Positions 1 through 7,618 of a DNA stretch of 64,000 nucleotides are shown here, piece after piece. Made by a program: the position numbers and the translations under genes. Numbering within the stretch: position 1 is the stretch's first letter; each line of letters starts with the position of its first letter. Source of the DNA: Jatrophihabitans sp964252635 (GTDB lineage: Bacteria > Actinomycetota > Actinomycetes > Mycobacteriales > Jatrophihabitantaceae); contig NZ_CAXUNP010000004.1 in NCBI RefSeq assembly GCF_964252635.1, positions 1-64,000 on the forward strand. Direction: 5' to 3'. The notes under the pieces are model-generated. The model searched no databases and was not told the DNA's origin. It saw nothing but the letters and a program-made list of their open reading frames with translations.

Positions 1-3000
1 CAGGGCACCAGCGGACGCAGCACGCCGGCCGCCCGGCCCGCCGAGGGGCGCCCCGCCGAGTCCCCCGCCGCCGAGAACGTCACGCCGGCCGCGGGCACGG
101 CGCCGACGACGCACACGATCGACAACGCGGGGACGGCGACCCTGCGGGGCGCGGCGGCCCGCGTCGTCACCAACATGGAGCAGTCGCTGCACGTCCCGAC
201 CGCGACGAGCGTCCGGGCCGTGCCGGCCAAGCTGATCGCGGACAACCGGGTGGTGATCAACAACCACCTGCGGCGCTCGCGCGGCGGCAAGATCAGCTTC
301 ACGCACATCATCGGGTACGCGGTGGTGCGTGCCCTGGCCGACGTCCCGGTGATGAACAGCCACTTCGCCGAGGTGGACGGCAAGCCCGCCGTCGTCACCC
401 CCGAGCACATCGGCCTGGGCATCGCGATCGACCTGGCCGGCAAGAACGGCGCCCGCTCGCTGGTCGTCGCCTCGATCAAGTCGGCCGAGACGATGGACTT
501 CGCGCAGTTCTGGAACGCCTACGAGGACATCATCCGCCGGGCCCGCGCCGGCAAGCTCACCACCGACGACTTCGCCGGCACCACGCTGAGCCTCACCAAC
601 CCCGGCACCATCGGCACCAACCACTCGGTGCCCAGGCTGATGGAGGGTCAGGGCACGATCGTCGGCGTCGGGGCCATGGAGTACCCGGCCGAGTTCAGCG
701 GGATGAGCGAGGAGTCGCTGGCCCAGCGTGCGATCAGCAAGATCATGACGCTGACCTCGACCTACGACCACCGCATCATCCAGGGCGCGCAGTCCGGCGA
801 GTTCCTGCGGCGCGTCCACCAGCTGCTGCTGGCCGACGACTTCTACGACGCCATCTTCGCCGCGCTGCGCATCCCCTACGAGCCGGTGCGCTGGCTCGTC
901 GATCGCGACTTCAGCCACGAGGGCCAGATCGGCAAGAACGCCCGCGTCATCGAGCTGATCAACGCCTACCGCACCAACGGTCACCTGATGGCCGACACCG
1001 ACCCGCTCGAGTTCACCGTCCGCAGCCATCCCGACCTCGACATCACCCGCCACGGGCTGACCCTGTGGGACCTCGACCGTGAGTTCCCGGTCGACGGGTT
1101 CGCCGGCGAGAAGCTGATGAAGCTGCGCGACATCCTCGGCGTGCTGCGGGACGCGTACTGCCGTCGCGTCGGCGTCGAGTACATGCACATCACCGACCCC
1201 GAGCAGCGTGCGTGGCTCCAGCAGCGCATCGAGCTCAAGTCCGGCCAACCCAGCCGCGACCAGCAGCTGCACATCCTCGGCCGGCTGAACGTCGCCGAGG
1301 CCTTCGAGACCTTCCTGCAGACCAAGTACGTCGGCCAGAAGCGGTTCAGCCTCGAAGGCGCCGAGACCGTCATCGCGCTGATGGACGCCGTGCTCGGCCA
1401 GGCCGCCGACGAGGGCCTGGACGAGGTCGTCATCGGCATGCCGCACCGCGGCCGGCTCAACGTGCTCGCCAACATCGTCGGCAAGCCCTACGCGAAGATC
1501 TTCAACGAGTTCGAGGGCAACATCGACCCGGGCTCGGCCCAGGGGTCGGGCGACGTCAAGTACCACCTCGGCGCCGACGGCACCTTCCACGCCGCCAGCG
1601 GCAGCGAGATCACGGTGTCGCTCACCGCGAACCCGTCCCACCTCGAGGCCGTCGACCCGGTGCTCGAGGGCATCGTCCGGGCCAAGCAGGACGAGCTCAA
1701 CCAGGGCCAGGAGAACTACTCGGTCCTGCCCGTGCTCATGCACGGCGACGCGGCGTTCGCCGGCCAGGGCGTCGTCGCCGAGACCCTGAACCTGTCGCAG
1801 CTGCGTGGGTACCGCACCGGCGGCACGGTGCACGTCATCGTGAACAACCAGGTCGGCTTCACCACCTCCCCGTCGTCGTCGCGTTCGTCGCTGTACTCCA
1901 CCGACATCGCGCGGATGATCTCCGCACCGATCTTCCACGTGAACGGCGACGACCCCGAGGCCTGCGTGCGGGTCGCCGAACTCGCGGTGAAGTACCGCCG
2001 GGAGTTCCGCAAGGACGTCGTCATCGACATGGTCTGCTACCGGCGTCGCGGTCACAACGAGGCCGACAACCCGTCGTTCACCCAGCCATTGATGTACGAC
2101 ATCATCGACAAGAAGCGCAGCGTGCGGAAGCTGTACACCGAGGCCCTCGTCGGCCGCGGCGACATCACGCTGGAGGACGCCGAGCACGCGCTCAAGGACT
2201 TCCAGGCCCAGCTGGAAAAGGTGTTCGTCGAGACGCGCAACGCCTCCGACACGGCCGCGCCGCAGCCCGAGATCGAGCGCGAGACGCCGTCGCAGTCGGT
2301 CACCACCGCGGTGCCGCTCGACGCGATCAAGCGCATCGGCGAGGCCTACGCGAACCCGCCCGAGGGCTTCACCATGCACCCGCGGCTCAAGCCGCAGATC
2401 GACCGGCGCGTGGCGATGGCCAGCTCCGGCAACGTCGACTGGGCCACGGCCGAGCTGTTCGCGTTCGGCTCGCTGGTCATGGAGGGGCGCACCGTGCGGC
2501 TGGCCGGTCAGGACAGCCGCCGCGGCACGTTCACCCAGCGTCACGCCACCCTGATCGACCGCGAGACCGGCGAGGAGTACACGCCGCTGCACGACCTGAC
2601 CCCCGACCAGGCGCACTTCATGGCTTACGACTCGCTGCTGTCCGAGTTCGCGGCGATGGGGTTCGAGTACGGGTACTCGGTGGCGCGCGCCGACGCGCTC
2701 GTCTGCTGGGAGGCGCAGTTCGGCGACTTCTTCAACGGCGCCCAGACCATCATCGACGAGTTCATCTCCTCCGGCGAGGCCAAATGGGGCCAGCGTTCGG
2801 CCGTCACCCTGCTGCTGCCGCACGGGCAGGAGGGCCAGGGGCCCGACCACTCGTCGGGGCGGCCGGAGCGATTCCTCCAGCAGGCGGCCGAGAACAACAT
2901 GACCGTCGCGATGTGCTCCTCACCCGCGAACTACTTCCACCTGCTGCGCCGGCAAGGTCTCTCGCCGGTACGTCGTCCGCTGATCGCGTTCACCCCGAAG

Positions 3001-3471
3001 TCGCTGCTGCGCCTGAAGGCGGCCGTCAGCGACCTCGACGACTTCACCGGCGGCACGTTCCAGCCCGTGCTGGCCGACCCCCTGTTCGCCGACGGTGGGG
3101 CCGACCCGTCCGGTGTCACCCGGGTCCTGCTCTGCTCGGGCAAGGTCTACTACGACCTCGCCGCGGAGCGCGAGAGGTCCGGGCGCACCGACGTCGCCGT
3201 CGTGCGGCTGGAGCAGCTCTACCCGCTGCCGGTCGACGCGCTGCGCGCCGAGCTCGACCGCTTCCCAGGTGCCCAGCTCGTGCACGTGCAGGAGGAACCC
3301 GCGAACCAGGGTCAGTGGCCCTTCTTGGCGCTGAACCTGCCCGAGCACCTCGACGGGCGCGGGCTGCTCGCGGTGTCGCGCCGCGCGTCGGCATCGCCGG
3401 CCGTCGGGTCGCAGTCCAGGCACGAGGCCCAGCAGAAGCAGATCGTCGCCGACGCCTTCGCCCAGGGCTGA
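1..3471 (+). CDS. kgd: Multifunctional 2-oxoglutarate decarboxylase/dehydrogenase (Kgd), 5' truncated by window edge
   Basis: This is the C-terminal 1156 residues of the actinobacterial fused E1o/E2o protein, which decarboxylates 2-oxoglutarate and takes part in the 2-oxoglutarate dehydrogenase complex of the TCA cycle. The frame is open from base 1, so the start lies outside; family members are about 1200-1270 residues, so roughly the first 50-110 residues (lipoyl-less linker region) are missing. An E2-type acyltransferase domain comes first (VPTATSVRAVP near residue 65, DHRIIQG near 257), followed by the thiamine-diphosphate E1 domain (HGDAAFAGQG and NNQVGFTT with the GD...NN cofactor signature; RRRGHNEADNP) and the transketolase C-terminal region. 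A DUF6104-type small gene follows two genes downstream. Identification is very secure; only the start is unknown. Confidence 0.97.
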   Translation, partial: QGTSGRSTPAARPAEGRPAESPAAENVTPAAGTAPTTHTIDNAGTATLRGAAARVVTNMEQSLHVPTATSVRAVPAKLIADNRVVINNHLRRSRGGKISFTHIIGYAVVRALADVPVMNSHFAEVDGKPAVVTPEHIGLGIAIDLAGKNGARSLVVASIKSAETMDFAQFWNAYEDIIRRARAGKLTTDDFAGTTLSLTNPGTIGTNHSVPRLMEGQGTIVGVGAMEYPAEFSGMSEESLAQRAISKIMTLTSTYDHRIIQGAQSGEFLRRVHQLLLADDFYDAIFAALRIPYEPVRWLVDRDFSHEGQIGKNARVIELINAYRTNGHLMADTDPLEFTVRSHPDLDITRHGLTLWDLDREFPVDGFAGEKLMKLRDILGVLRDAYCRRVGVEYMHITDPEQRAWLQQRIELKSGQPSRDQQLHILGRLNVAEAFETFLQTKYVGQKRFSLEGAETVIALMDAVLGQAADEGLDEVVIGMPHRGRLNVLANIVGKPYAKIFNEFEGNIDPGSAQGSGDVKYHLGADGTFHAASGSEITVSLTANPSHLEAVDPVLEGIVRAKQDELNQGQENYSVLPVLMHGDAAFAGQGVVAETLNLSQLRGYRTGGTVHVIVNNQVGFTTSPSSSRSSLYSTDIARMISAPIFHVNGDDPEACVRVAELAVKYRREFRKDVVIDMVCYRRRGHNEADNPSFTQPLMYDIIDKKRSVRKLYTEALVGRGDITLEDAEHALKDFQAQLEKVFVETRNASDTAAPQPEIERETPSQSVTTAVPLDAIKRIGEAYANPPEGFTMHPRLKPQIDRRVAMASSGNVDWATAELFAFGSLVMEGRTVRLAGQDSRRGTFTQRHATLIDRETGEEYTPLHDLTPDQAHFMAYDSLLSEFAAMGFEYGYSVARADALVCWEAQFGDFFNGAQTIIDEFISSGEAKWGQRSAVTLLLPHGQEGQGPDHSSGRPERFLQQAAENNMTVAMCSSPANYFHLLRRQGLSPVRRPLIAFTPKSLLRLKAAVSDLDDFTGGTFQPVLADPLFADGGADPSGVTRVLLCSGKVYYDLAAERERSGRTDVAVVRLEQLYPLPVDALRAELDRFPGAQLVHVQEEPANQGQWPFLALNLPEHLDGRGLLAVSRRASASPAVGSQSRHEAQQKQIVADAFAQG

Positions 3472-3485
3472 TCCGTCTCGTCCGC

Positions 3486-3555
3486 GTTGAGTGGCGCCTT
3501 GCCGTCCGAGTGGCGACTTTCAACGCGCCACTCGGCCGGTAAGGCGCCGCTCAAC
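3486..3555. repeat. 70-base nested inverted repeat (long hairpin) after kgd
   Basis: The outer arms GTTGAGTGGCGCCTTGCCG (3486-3504) and CGGTAAGGCGCCGCTCAAC (3537-3555) pair over 19 positions with two G:U wobbles. The inner arms CCGAGTGGCG (3506-3515) and CGCCACTCGG (3526-3535) pair perfectly around a 10-base loop. One mismatch (3505/3536) separates the two blocks, so nearly 30 bp form one stem. It lies 15 bases after the kgd stop and ends 18 bases before the chosen start of the next gene. It may be the kgd terminator or a dispersed palindromic (REP/MITE-like) element. There is no T-tract. Confidence 0.8.
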
Positions 3556-3572
3556 GGGAGGTGGAGGACGGC

Positions 3573-4568
3573 GTGATCGCAGCAGACCAGCCGGTGCGGT
3601 GGGGCGTGCTCGGCGCCGGGGCCATCGCGGCCACCGTCAGCGCCGACCTCGCGGCGCTGCCCGGCCACGTCCTGCAGGCCGTCGGCGCACGCGACGGCGA
3701 CCGGGCCGCGGCGTTCGCGCGGCAACACGGGGTGGCACGGTCCTACGGTTCCTACGCCGAGCTGGTCGCCGACCCGGACGTCGACGTCGTCTACGTCGCC
3801 ACCACCCACGCCCAGCACCACGAGCACGCGCTGCTGTGTCTACGCGCCGGGAAGCCGGTGCTGGTCGAGAAGGCGTTCACCCTCAACGCAGCGCAGGCCG
3901 CCGAGGTCGCCGCCGAGGCGCGGGCGCGTGGACTGTTCGCCATGGAGGCGATGTGGGTGCGCTTCCACCCGCTGGTCCGCCGGGTCTCCCAGCTGCTGGC
4001 CGACGGCGCGATCGGCAGCGTCATCGGCGTCCGCGCCGACCTGTCGAAGCGCTTCACGTTCGACCCGTCGCACCGGCTGTTCGACCTGGCCGCCGGCGGC
4101 GGCGCGCTGCTCGACCTCGGCGTCTACCCGGCCGCGGTCACGTGGACCTGGCTGGGCCGACCGGCCACGGTGCAGGCCACCGGGTCGCTGTCACCCACCG
4201 GGTCCGACCTGTCGGCCGCCCTGCAATGGGGGTACCCGGACGGCCGCGTCGCGCAGATCTACACCAGCGCCGCCGGCGACAGCCCGTTCGCCGCCCTCGT
4301 CACCGGCACGGACGGGTGGATCGCGCTCGAGCCACGGATCCACCGTGGGCGCCGGGTCGTGGTGCACTCGTCCGCGGGCGACGAGCAGATCGACGCCCCG
4401 ACGATCGAGGGCAACGGCTACCGCGCCGAGCTCGAAGAGGTCGCGCGGTGCCTGCGCGCCGGCGAGACCGAGAGCCCGGTCGTGCCGCTGTCCGACACGA
4501 TCGGCATCCTGGAGACCCTGGACGAGGCGCGCCGGCAGCTCGGCGTGCGCTACCTCGCCGACGGCTGA
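3573..4568 (+). CDS. Gfo/Idh/MocA family NAD(P)-dependent oxidoreductase
   Basis: A cytoplasmic dehydrogenase of the Gfo/Idh/MocA superfamily, which oxidises or reduces sugars, inositols or related polyols; the substrate cannot be told from sequence. The Rossmann glycine motif GVLGAGAIA is at residues 10-18, and the family EKAF segment (VLVEKAFTLNA, carrying the usual catalytic-lysine position) lies near residue 105. A C-terminal alpha/beta substrate domain follows. I chose GTG 3573 because GGAGGTGGAGG sits just upstream; an in-frame GTG at 3561 would add four residues but leaves little room for a ribosome site. The length, 331 residues, is normal. The gene follows the long inverted repeat after kgd and precedes a small DUF6104-like gene. 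Confidence 0.85.
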   Translation: MIAADQPVRWGVLGAGAIAATVSADLAALPGHVLQAVGARDGDRAAAFARQHGVARSYGSYAELVADPDVDVVYVATTHAQHHEHALLCLRAGKPVLVEKAFTLNAAQAAEVAAEARARGLFAMEAMWVRFHPLVRRVSQLLADGAIGSVIGVRADLSKRFTFDPSHRLFDLAAGGGALLDLGVYPAAVTWTWLGRPATVQATGSLSPTGSDLSAALQWGYPDGRVAQIYTSAAGDSPFAALVTGTDGWIALEPRIHRGRRVVVHSSAGDEQIDAPTIEGNGYRAELEEVARCLRAGETESPVVPLSDTIGILETLDEARRQLGVRYLADG

Positions 4569-4594
4569 GGCGGGCGACGATCGCGGAGGCGGAC

Positions 4595-4771
4595 ATGTAC
4601 TTCACAGACCGCGGCATCGAGGAACTGGTGTCGCGTCGCGGCGAGGAGGAGATCAGCGTCGAATGGCTCGGGGCGCGTCTCCAGGCGTTCGTGGACGCAC
4701 ACCCCGACTTCGAGACGGCGATCGACCGGCTCGCCACCTGGCTCGCACGTGACGACGAGGACGAGGACTAG
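4595..4771 (+). CDS. Small acidic DUF6104-like protein
   Basis: A 58-residue protein beginning MYFTDRGIEEL and ending in an acidic tail (DDEDED). The pattern FTDRGIEEL...RRGEEEISVEWL...FVDAHPDFE...RLATWLA matches my recollection of the DUF6104 family, small actinobacterial proteins often found near the 2-oxoglutarate dehydrogenase gene. A good ribosome site (GGAGG at 4584-4588) precedes the ATG, and the gap to the oxidoreductase upstream is only 26 bases, so co-transcription is likely. No catalytic motif is visible and the function is unknown. The family name rests on memory of the sequence pattern. Confidence 0.75.
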   Translation: MYFTDRGIEELVSRRGEEEISVEWLGARLQAFVDAHPDFETAIDRLATWLARDDEDED

Positions 4772-4878
4772 CGCGCACGCAGGTCGTGGCCGGCCTCAGG
4801 GGATGAGCTGTGCCACGTTAAATTTCGGTGGTGTACGTCGATGTCCTGGGTACATCTCCTACTCAGGGGGGATCAGAC

Positions 4879-5418
4879 ATGGCAACAGGACACGCCGACG
4901 ATCGTGGTCCGACGCGCACCAAGACACTGGCCGGACTCGTGGCGGCCCTGGTCGTCGCCGGCGTCGTGGCGCTGATCGTGACGCTCACCGGCCACGACTC
5001 GGGGACGGACCGAGCGGCCAGGCAACCACCGGGCAGCGAGGTGGGCCGGGTGAGCAGCGCCGCGTCCTCGACCGCTGCGTCCTCCCCCGCCACGTCGGCC
5101 GCTACCTCGACCCCGGCCACCACGACCCCGGCCACCATAGCCCCGGTCAGCACGGTGCCGACGAAGTCGAAGCCAGCCTCGAAGCCGACCTCGACTTCGG
5201 CTTCGAAACCGGCGGCGTCCAGCAAGGTCGTCAAGTACCGCGTGCGCAAGGGCGACAACCTCACCCTGATCGCGAAGTGGTTCAACCAGCGCGGCGTCGG
5301 TCGCGTCTACGACTGGAACAAGAGCGTCATCGGCCGCAACCCGAACCTCATCTTCCCGGGGCAGACGATCGTCGTGTCGTTGCACGGCGACCAGATGACG
5401 GTCTCCGCCGGGAGTTGA
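4879..5418 (+). CDS. Membrane-anchored LysM domain protein
   Basis: A 179-residue protein with a short cytoplasmic N-terminus, one hydrophobic segment at about residues 17-37, a long Ser/Thr/Ala/Pro/Lys-rich linker (about 50-115) and a C-terminal LysM domain (about 118-170: KYRVRKGDNLTLIAKWFNQ ... PNLIFPGQTIVV). LysM binds N-acetylglucosamine polymers, so the protein is probably tethered to the membrane and contacts peptidoglycan. No enzymatic domain is present. ATG 4879 is chosen because GGGGGGATC precedes it; an in-frame GTG at 4828 would add 17 residues without a good ribosome site. The AT-rich stretch at about 4818-4826 may belong to its promoter. It converges on the malic enzyme gene. 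Confidence 0.85.
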   Translation: MATGHADDRGPTRTKTLAGLVAALVVAGVVALIVTLTGHDSGTDRAARQPPGSEVGRVSSAASSTAASSPATSAATSTPATTTPATIAPVSTVPTKSKPASKPTSTSASKPAASSKVVKYRVRKGDNLTLIAKWFNQRGVGRVYDWNKSVIGRNPNLIFPGQTIVVSLHGDQMTVSAGS

Positions 5419-5420
5419 GC

Positions 5421-5439
5421 GTCCGCGTCAGGCGCGGGC
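5421..5439. terminator. Hairpin between convergent lysM and malic enzyme genes
   Basis: GTCCGCG (5421-5427) pairs with CGCGGGC (5433-5439) with one G:U wobble. The five-base loop TCAGG contains the reverse-strand stop codon of the malic enzyme gene (5428-5430). It would serve as a shared bidirectional terminator. Confidence 0.5.
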
Positions 5440-6636
5440 AACCCCGTCGTGCCGTGCCTGGTCGGCGACCGCCGACCGCACGGCCGGCGTCACCCGAGGG
5501 TCGAAGGGCGTCGGCACGATGTGCGTCGGCTCGAGCGCGTCTACGACGACGTCGCCGAGCGCCCGCGCCGCGGCCAGCTTCATGTTCTCGGTGATGGCGC
5601 GCGCCCCGGCGTCGAACGCGCCTGCGAAGACACCCGGGAACGCGAGCACGTTGTTGATCTGGTTCGGGTAGTCGCTGCGGCCGGTGGCCACGACCGCCGC
5701 ATGACGGTGGGCGACCTCGGGGTCGACCTCCGGGGTCGGGTTGGCCAGCGCGAAGATGATCGCGTCCGGGGCCATCCGCGCGATTGCCTGTTCCTCGACG
5801 GCCCCGGCGCTCAACCCGAGGAAGACGTCGGCGCCGTCGAGCGCGTCGACCAGCGACCCCGTACGCCCCGCCCGGTTGGAGATCCGCGCCAGCTCGGCCT
5901 TGACCGGCGAGAGGTCCTCGCGGCCGGAGTGCACGATGCCCTTCGAGTCGGCCACCGCGATGTCACCGATGCCCGCGGACAGCAGGATCCTGGTGCACGC
6001 GACACCGGCGGCGCCCGCACCCGACACCACCACGCGGAGGTCGGCGAGCGTGCGTCCGGTGACGGTGGCTGCGTTGCGCAGGGCGGCCAGGGTGACGATC
6101 GCGGTGCCGTGCTGGTCGTCGTGGAAGACCGGGATGTCGAGCGCATCGCGCAGCCGGGCCTCGATCTCGAAGCAGCGAGGCGCGGAAATGTCCTCCAGGT
6201 TGATGCCGCCGAAGGACGGTGCGATCCGCCGCACGGTGTCGACGATCTCGTCGACGTCGGTGGTGGCCAGCACGATCGGCACCGAGTTGATGCCCGCGAA
6301 CTCACTGAACAGCGCGGCCTTGCCCTCCATGACGGGCAGTGCCGCCGCGGCGCCGATGTTGCCCAGGCCGAGCACCGCCGTGCCGTCGCTGACCACCGCA
6401 ACCAGCCGCGAGCGCCACGTGTACTGCCGGGCCAGGGACTCGTCGTCGGCGATGGCACTGCACACGTCGGCGACACCGGGCGTGTAGGCCAGCGACAGCG
6501 CGCGACGGTCGGTCAGCGGCATGGTGCTGCGCAGGGCCAGCTTGCCGCCCTCGTGCGCGCGGAAGACGTCCTCGCGCGAGACGTCCTCGTGCCGTTGCGT
6601 GATGGGCGCGTCCGATGCGCGCACGTCGAAGGCCAC
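5428..6636 (-). CDS. NAD(P)-dependent malic enzyme
   Basis: Oxidatively decarboxylates malate to pyruvate, linking the TCA cycle to pyruvate supply. Family signatures are visible: SLAYTPGVA (malic N-terminal domain), EGKAALFSEFAGI, the metal-binding FHDDQHGTAI, the Rossmann segment VVSGAGAAGVA and FALANPTPEV followed by the SDYPNQINNVLAFPG block. The length of 402 residues fits the short bacterial malic enzymes. The start is set at GTG 6636 (VAFDVRASD) because GGGGAGCAGAGG lies just upstream; the frame is open a further 37 codons to an ATG at 6747, but that extension has no family character. Cofactor preference is not determinable by eye. A perfect 7-3-7 palindrome lies 24 bases upstream of the start. 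Confidence 0.92.
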   Translation of the reverse strand: MAFDVRASDAPITQRHEDVSREDVFRAHEGGKLALRSTMPLTDRRALSLAYTPGVADVCSAIADDESLARQYTWRSRLVAVVSDGTAVLGLGNIGAAAALPVMEGKAALFSEFAGINSVPIVLATTDVDEIVDTVRRIAPSFGGINLEDISAPRCFEIEARLRDALDIPVFHDDQHGTAIVTLAALRNAATVTGRTLADLRVVVSGAGAAGVACTRILLSAGIGDIAVADSKGIVHSGREDLSPVKAELARISNRAGRTGSLVDALDGADVFLGLSAGAVEEQAIARMAPDAIIFALANPTPEVDPEVAHRHAAVVATGRSDYPNQINNVLAFPGVFAGAFDAGARAITENMKLAAARALGDVVVDALEPTHIVPTPFDPRVTPAVRSAVADQARHDGVARA

Positions 6637-6659
6637 TGCCTCTGCTCCCCAGCTGACGT

Positions 6660-6676
6660 GGGTATCCGCGATACCC
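6660..6676. promoter_or_regulatory. Palindrome upstream of malic enzyme, candidate operator
   Basis: GGGTATC-CGC-GATACCC is a perfect 7-3-7 inverted repeat centred 32 bases upstream of the malic enzyme start. It could be a regulator site or a leader hairpin. No regulator gene is adjacent, so the assignment is speculative. Confidence 0.35.
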
Positions 6677-6785
6677 GTACGTGGTCCCGGCCAGGTCGTG
6701 GCGCAGATCGTCGAGGTCGGGGTTCGCCCGCCGTTCGAGTGTGGCACAGAGCGCGCAGGGGCCCCTCCCGGGGCGACGACGCCGG

Positions 6786-7112
6786 TCAGGCCAGCAGCCG
6801 CGGCCCTTCCCCACGCAGGCGGAGCACGACGCGCGCCTCGACGTCAGCCACCCCGTGCGCCTCGCTGTCGCCGCCGGCGAAGGTGTTGTCGGACACGAGC
6901 CACCACCCGCCGTCGACCGGGTGGGCGGCGCGTTTGACGACCAGCCGGTCCGGCATCGACCGGAACCGGGCGAGCACCACCTGGCCCGCCGACACCCGGT
7001 CACCGCGCGCCGCACGCCGGGCCAGGACGACGTCCCCGTGGTGCAGGGTCGGGACCATCGACGGGCCGGACACCTCGACCACCCGTAGGGGCAATCGATC
7101 ACGCCACATCAT
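6786..7112 (-). CDS. sodX: Nickel superoxide dismutase maturation protease (S26 family)
   Basis: A 108-residue signal-peptidase-like serine protease, divergent from sodN. It is expected to remove the short N-terminal leader of the NiSOD precursor so that His1 can ligate nickel. The catalytic Ser is in SGPSMVPTL (S18) and the general-base Lys in DRLVVKRA (K60), followed by the WWLVSDN segment typical of S26 enzymes. The start is the ATG at 7112 (MMWRDRLP), with GGAGG 11 bases upstream; a second ATG directly follows, and the frame is open to 7223 without family features. The divergent pairing with sodN is the main support for the specific role. Confidence 0.88.
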   Translation of the reverse strand: MMWRDRLPLRVVEVSGPSMVPTLHHGDVVLARRAARGDRVSAGQVVLARFRSMPDRLVVKRAAHPVDGGWWLVSDNTFAGGDSEAHGVADVEARVVLRLRGEGPRLLA

Positions 7113-7148
7113 GGTTGACGGCACCTCCAGACGGGCATCGATCCGGGA

Positions 7149-7175
7149 GTAGGGTCGGAAATCTGACTGCCCTAC
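7149..7175. promoter_or_regulatory. Inverted repeat in sodX-sodN intergenic region
   Basis: GTAGGG (7149-7154) and CCCTAC (7170-7175) form an inverted repeat with a 15-base spacer between the divergent sodX and sodN starts. In Streptomyces sodN is repressed by the nickel regulator Nur; this repeat could be an operator, but I cannot match it to a Nur box. Confidence 0.25.
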
Positions 7176-7200
7176 GGCAACACGACCTTGGAGGAAGGCT

Positions 7201-7596
7201 ATGCGCTTGATCCGTCCGTCCACCGTGGCTCACGCCCACTGCGACCTGCCGTGCGGGGTCTACGACCCGGCCCAGGCGCGCATCGAGGCCGAGTCCGTGA
7301 AGGCCATCATGGAGAAGTACCAGGGCAACGAGGACCCGGTGTTCCGGACCCGCGCACTGATCATCAAGGAGCAGCGCGCAGAGCTCGTCAAGCACCACCT
7401 GTGGGTGCTGTGGACCGACTACTTCAAGCCGCCGCACTTCGAGAAGTACCCGCAGCTGCACGAGCTGTTCAACAAGGCCACGAAGCAGGCCGGCGCCGCG
7501 GGCGGCAAGGGCGAGGTCGACCCGGCCCAGGGCCAGGAACTGCTCGACCAGATCGCCGAGATCGACCGGATCTTCTGGGAGACCAAGGCGGCCTGA
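7201..7596 (+). CDS. sodN: Nickel-type superoxide dismutase
   Basis: Converts superoxide to hydrogen peroxide and oxygen. The nickel hook HCDLPCGVY is present: the mature protein should begin at His13, with Cys14 and Cys18 as the thiolate ligands and Tyr21 in the active site. The leader is 12 residues (ending AHA before HC), giving a mature chain of 119 residues, close to the 117 of Streptomyces. The remainder (DPAQARIEAESVKAI..., LWVLWTDYFKP) is the conserved four-helix bundle. The ribosome site GGAGGAAGG directly precedes the ATG. The protease sodX is divergent, and strong and weak hairpins lie at and after the 3' end (7587-7603, 7631-7659). Confidence 0.97.
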   Translation: MRLIRPSTVAHAHCDLPCGVYDPAQARIEAESVKAIMEKYQGNEDPVFRTRALIIKEQRAELVKHHLWVLWTDYFKPPHFEKYPQLHELFNKATKQAGAAGGKGEVDPAQGQELLDQIAEIDRIFWETKAA

Positions 7597-7603
7597 CACC
7601 GCC
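7587..7603 (+). terminator. Small hairpin around the sodN stop codon
   Basis: GGCGG (7587-7591) and CCGCC (7599-7603) form a 5-bp stem whose 7-base loop holds the sodN TGA (7594-7596). It is weak alone but sits ahead of the larger hairpin at 7631. Confidence 0.35.
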
Positions 7604-7618
7604 GTCCGGAAACCCGGT

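Noticed and set aside
1212..3542. A 776-codon open frame on the plus strand overlapping kgd
   Set aside because: It is an Arg/Ala/Pro-rich shadow in another frame of kgd, with no domain text, as expected in GC-rich DNA.
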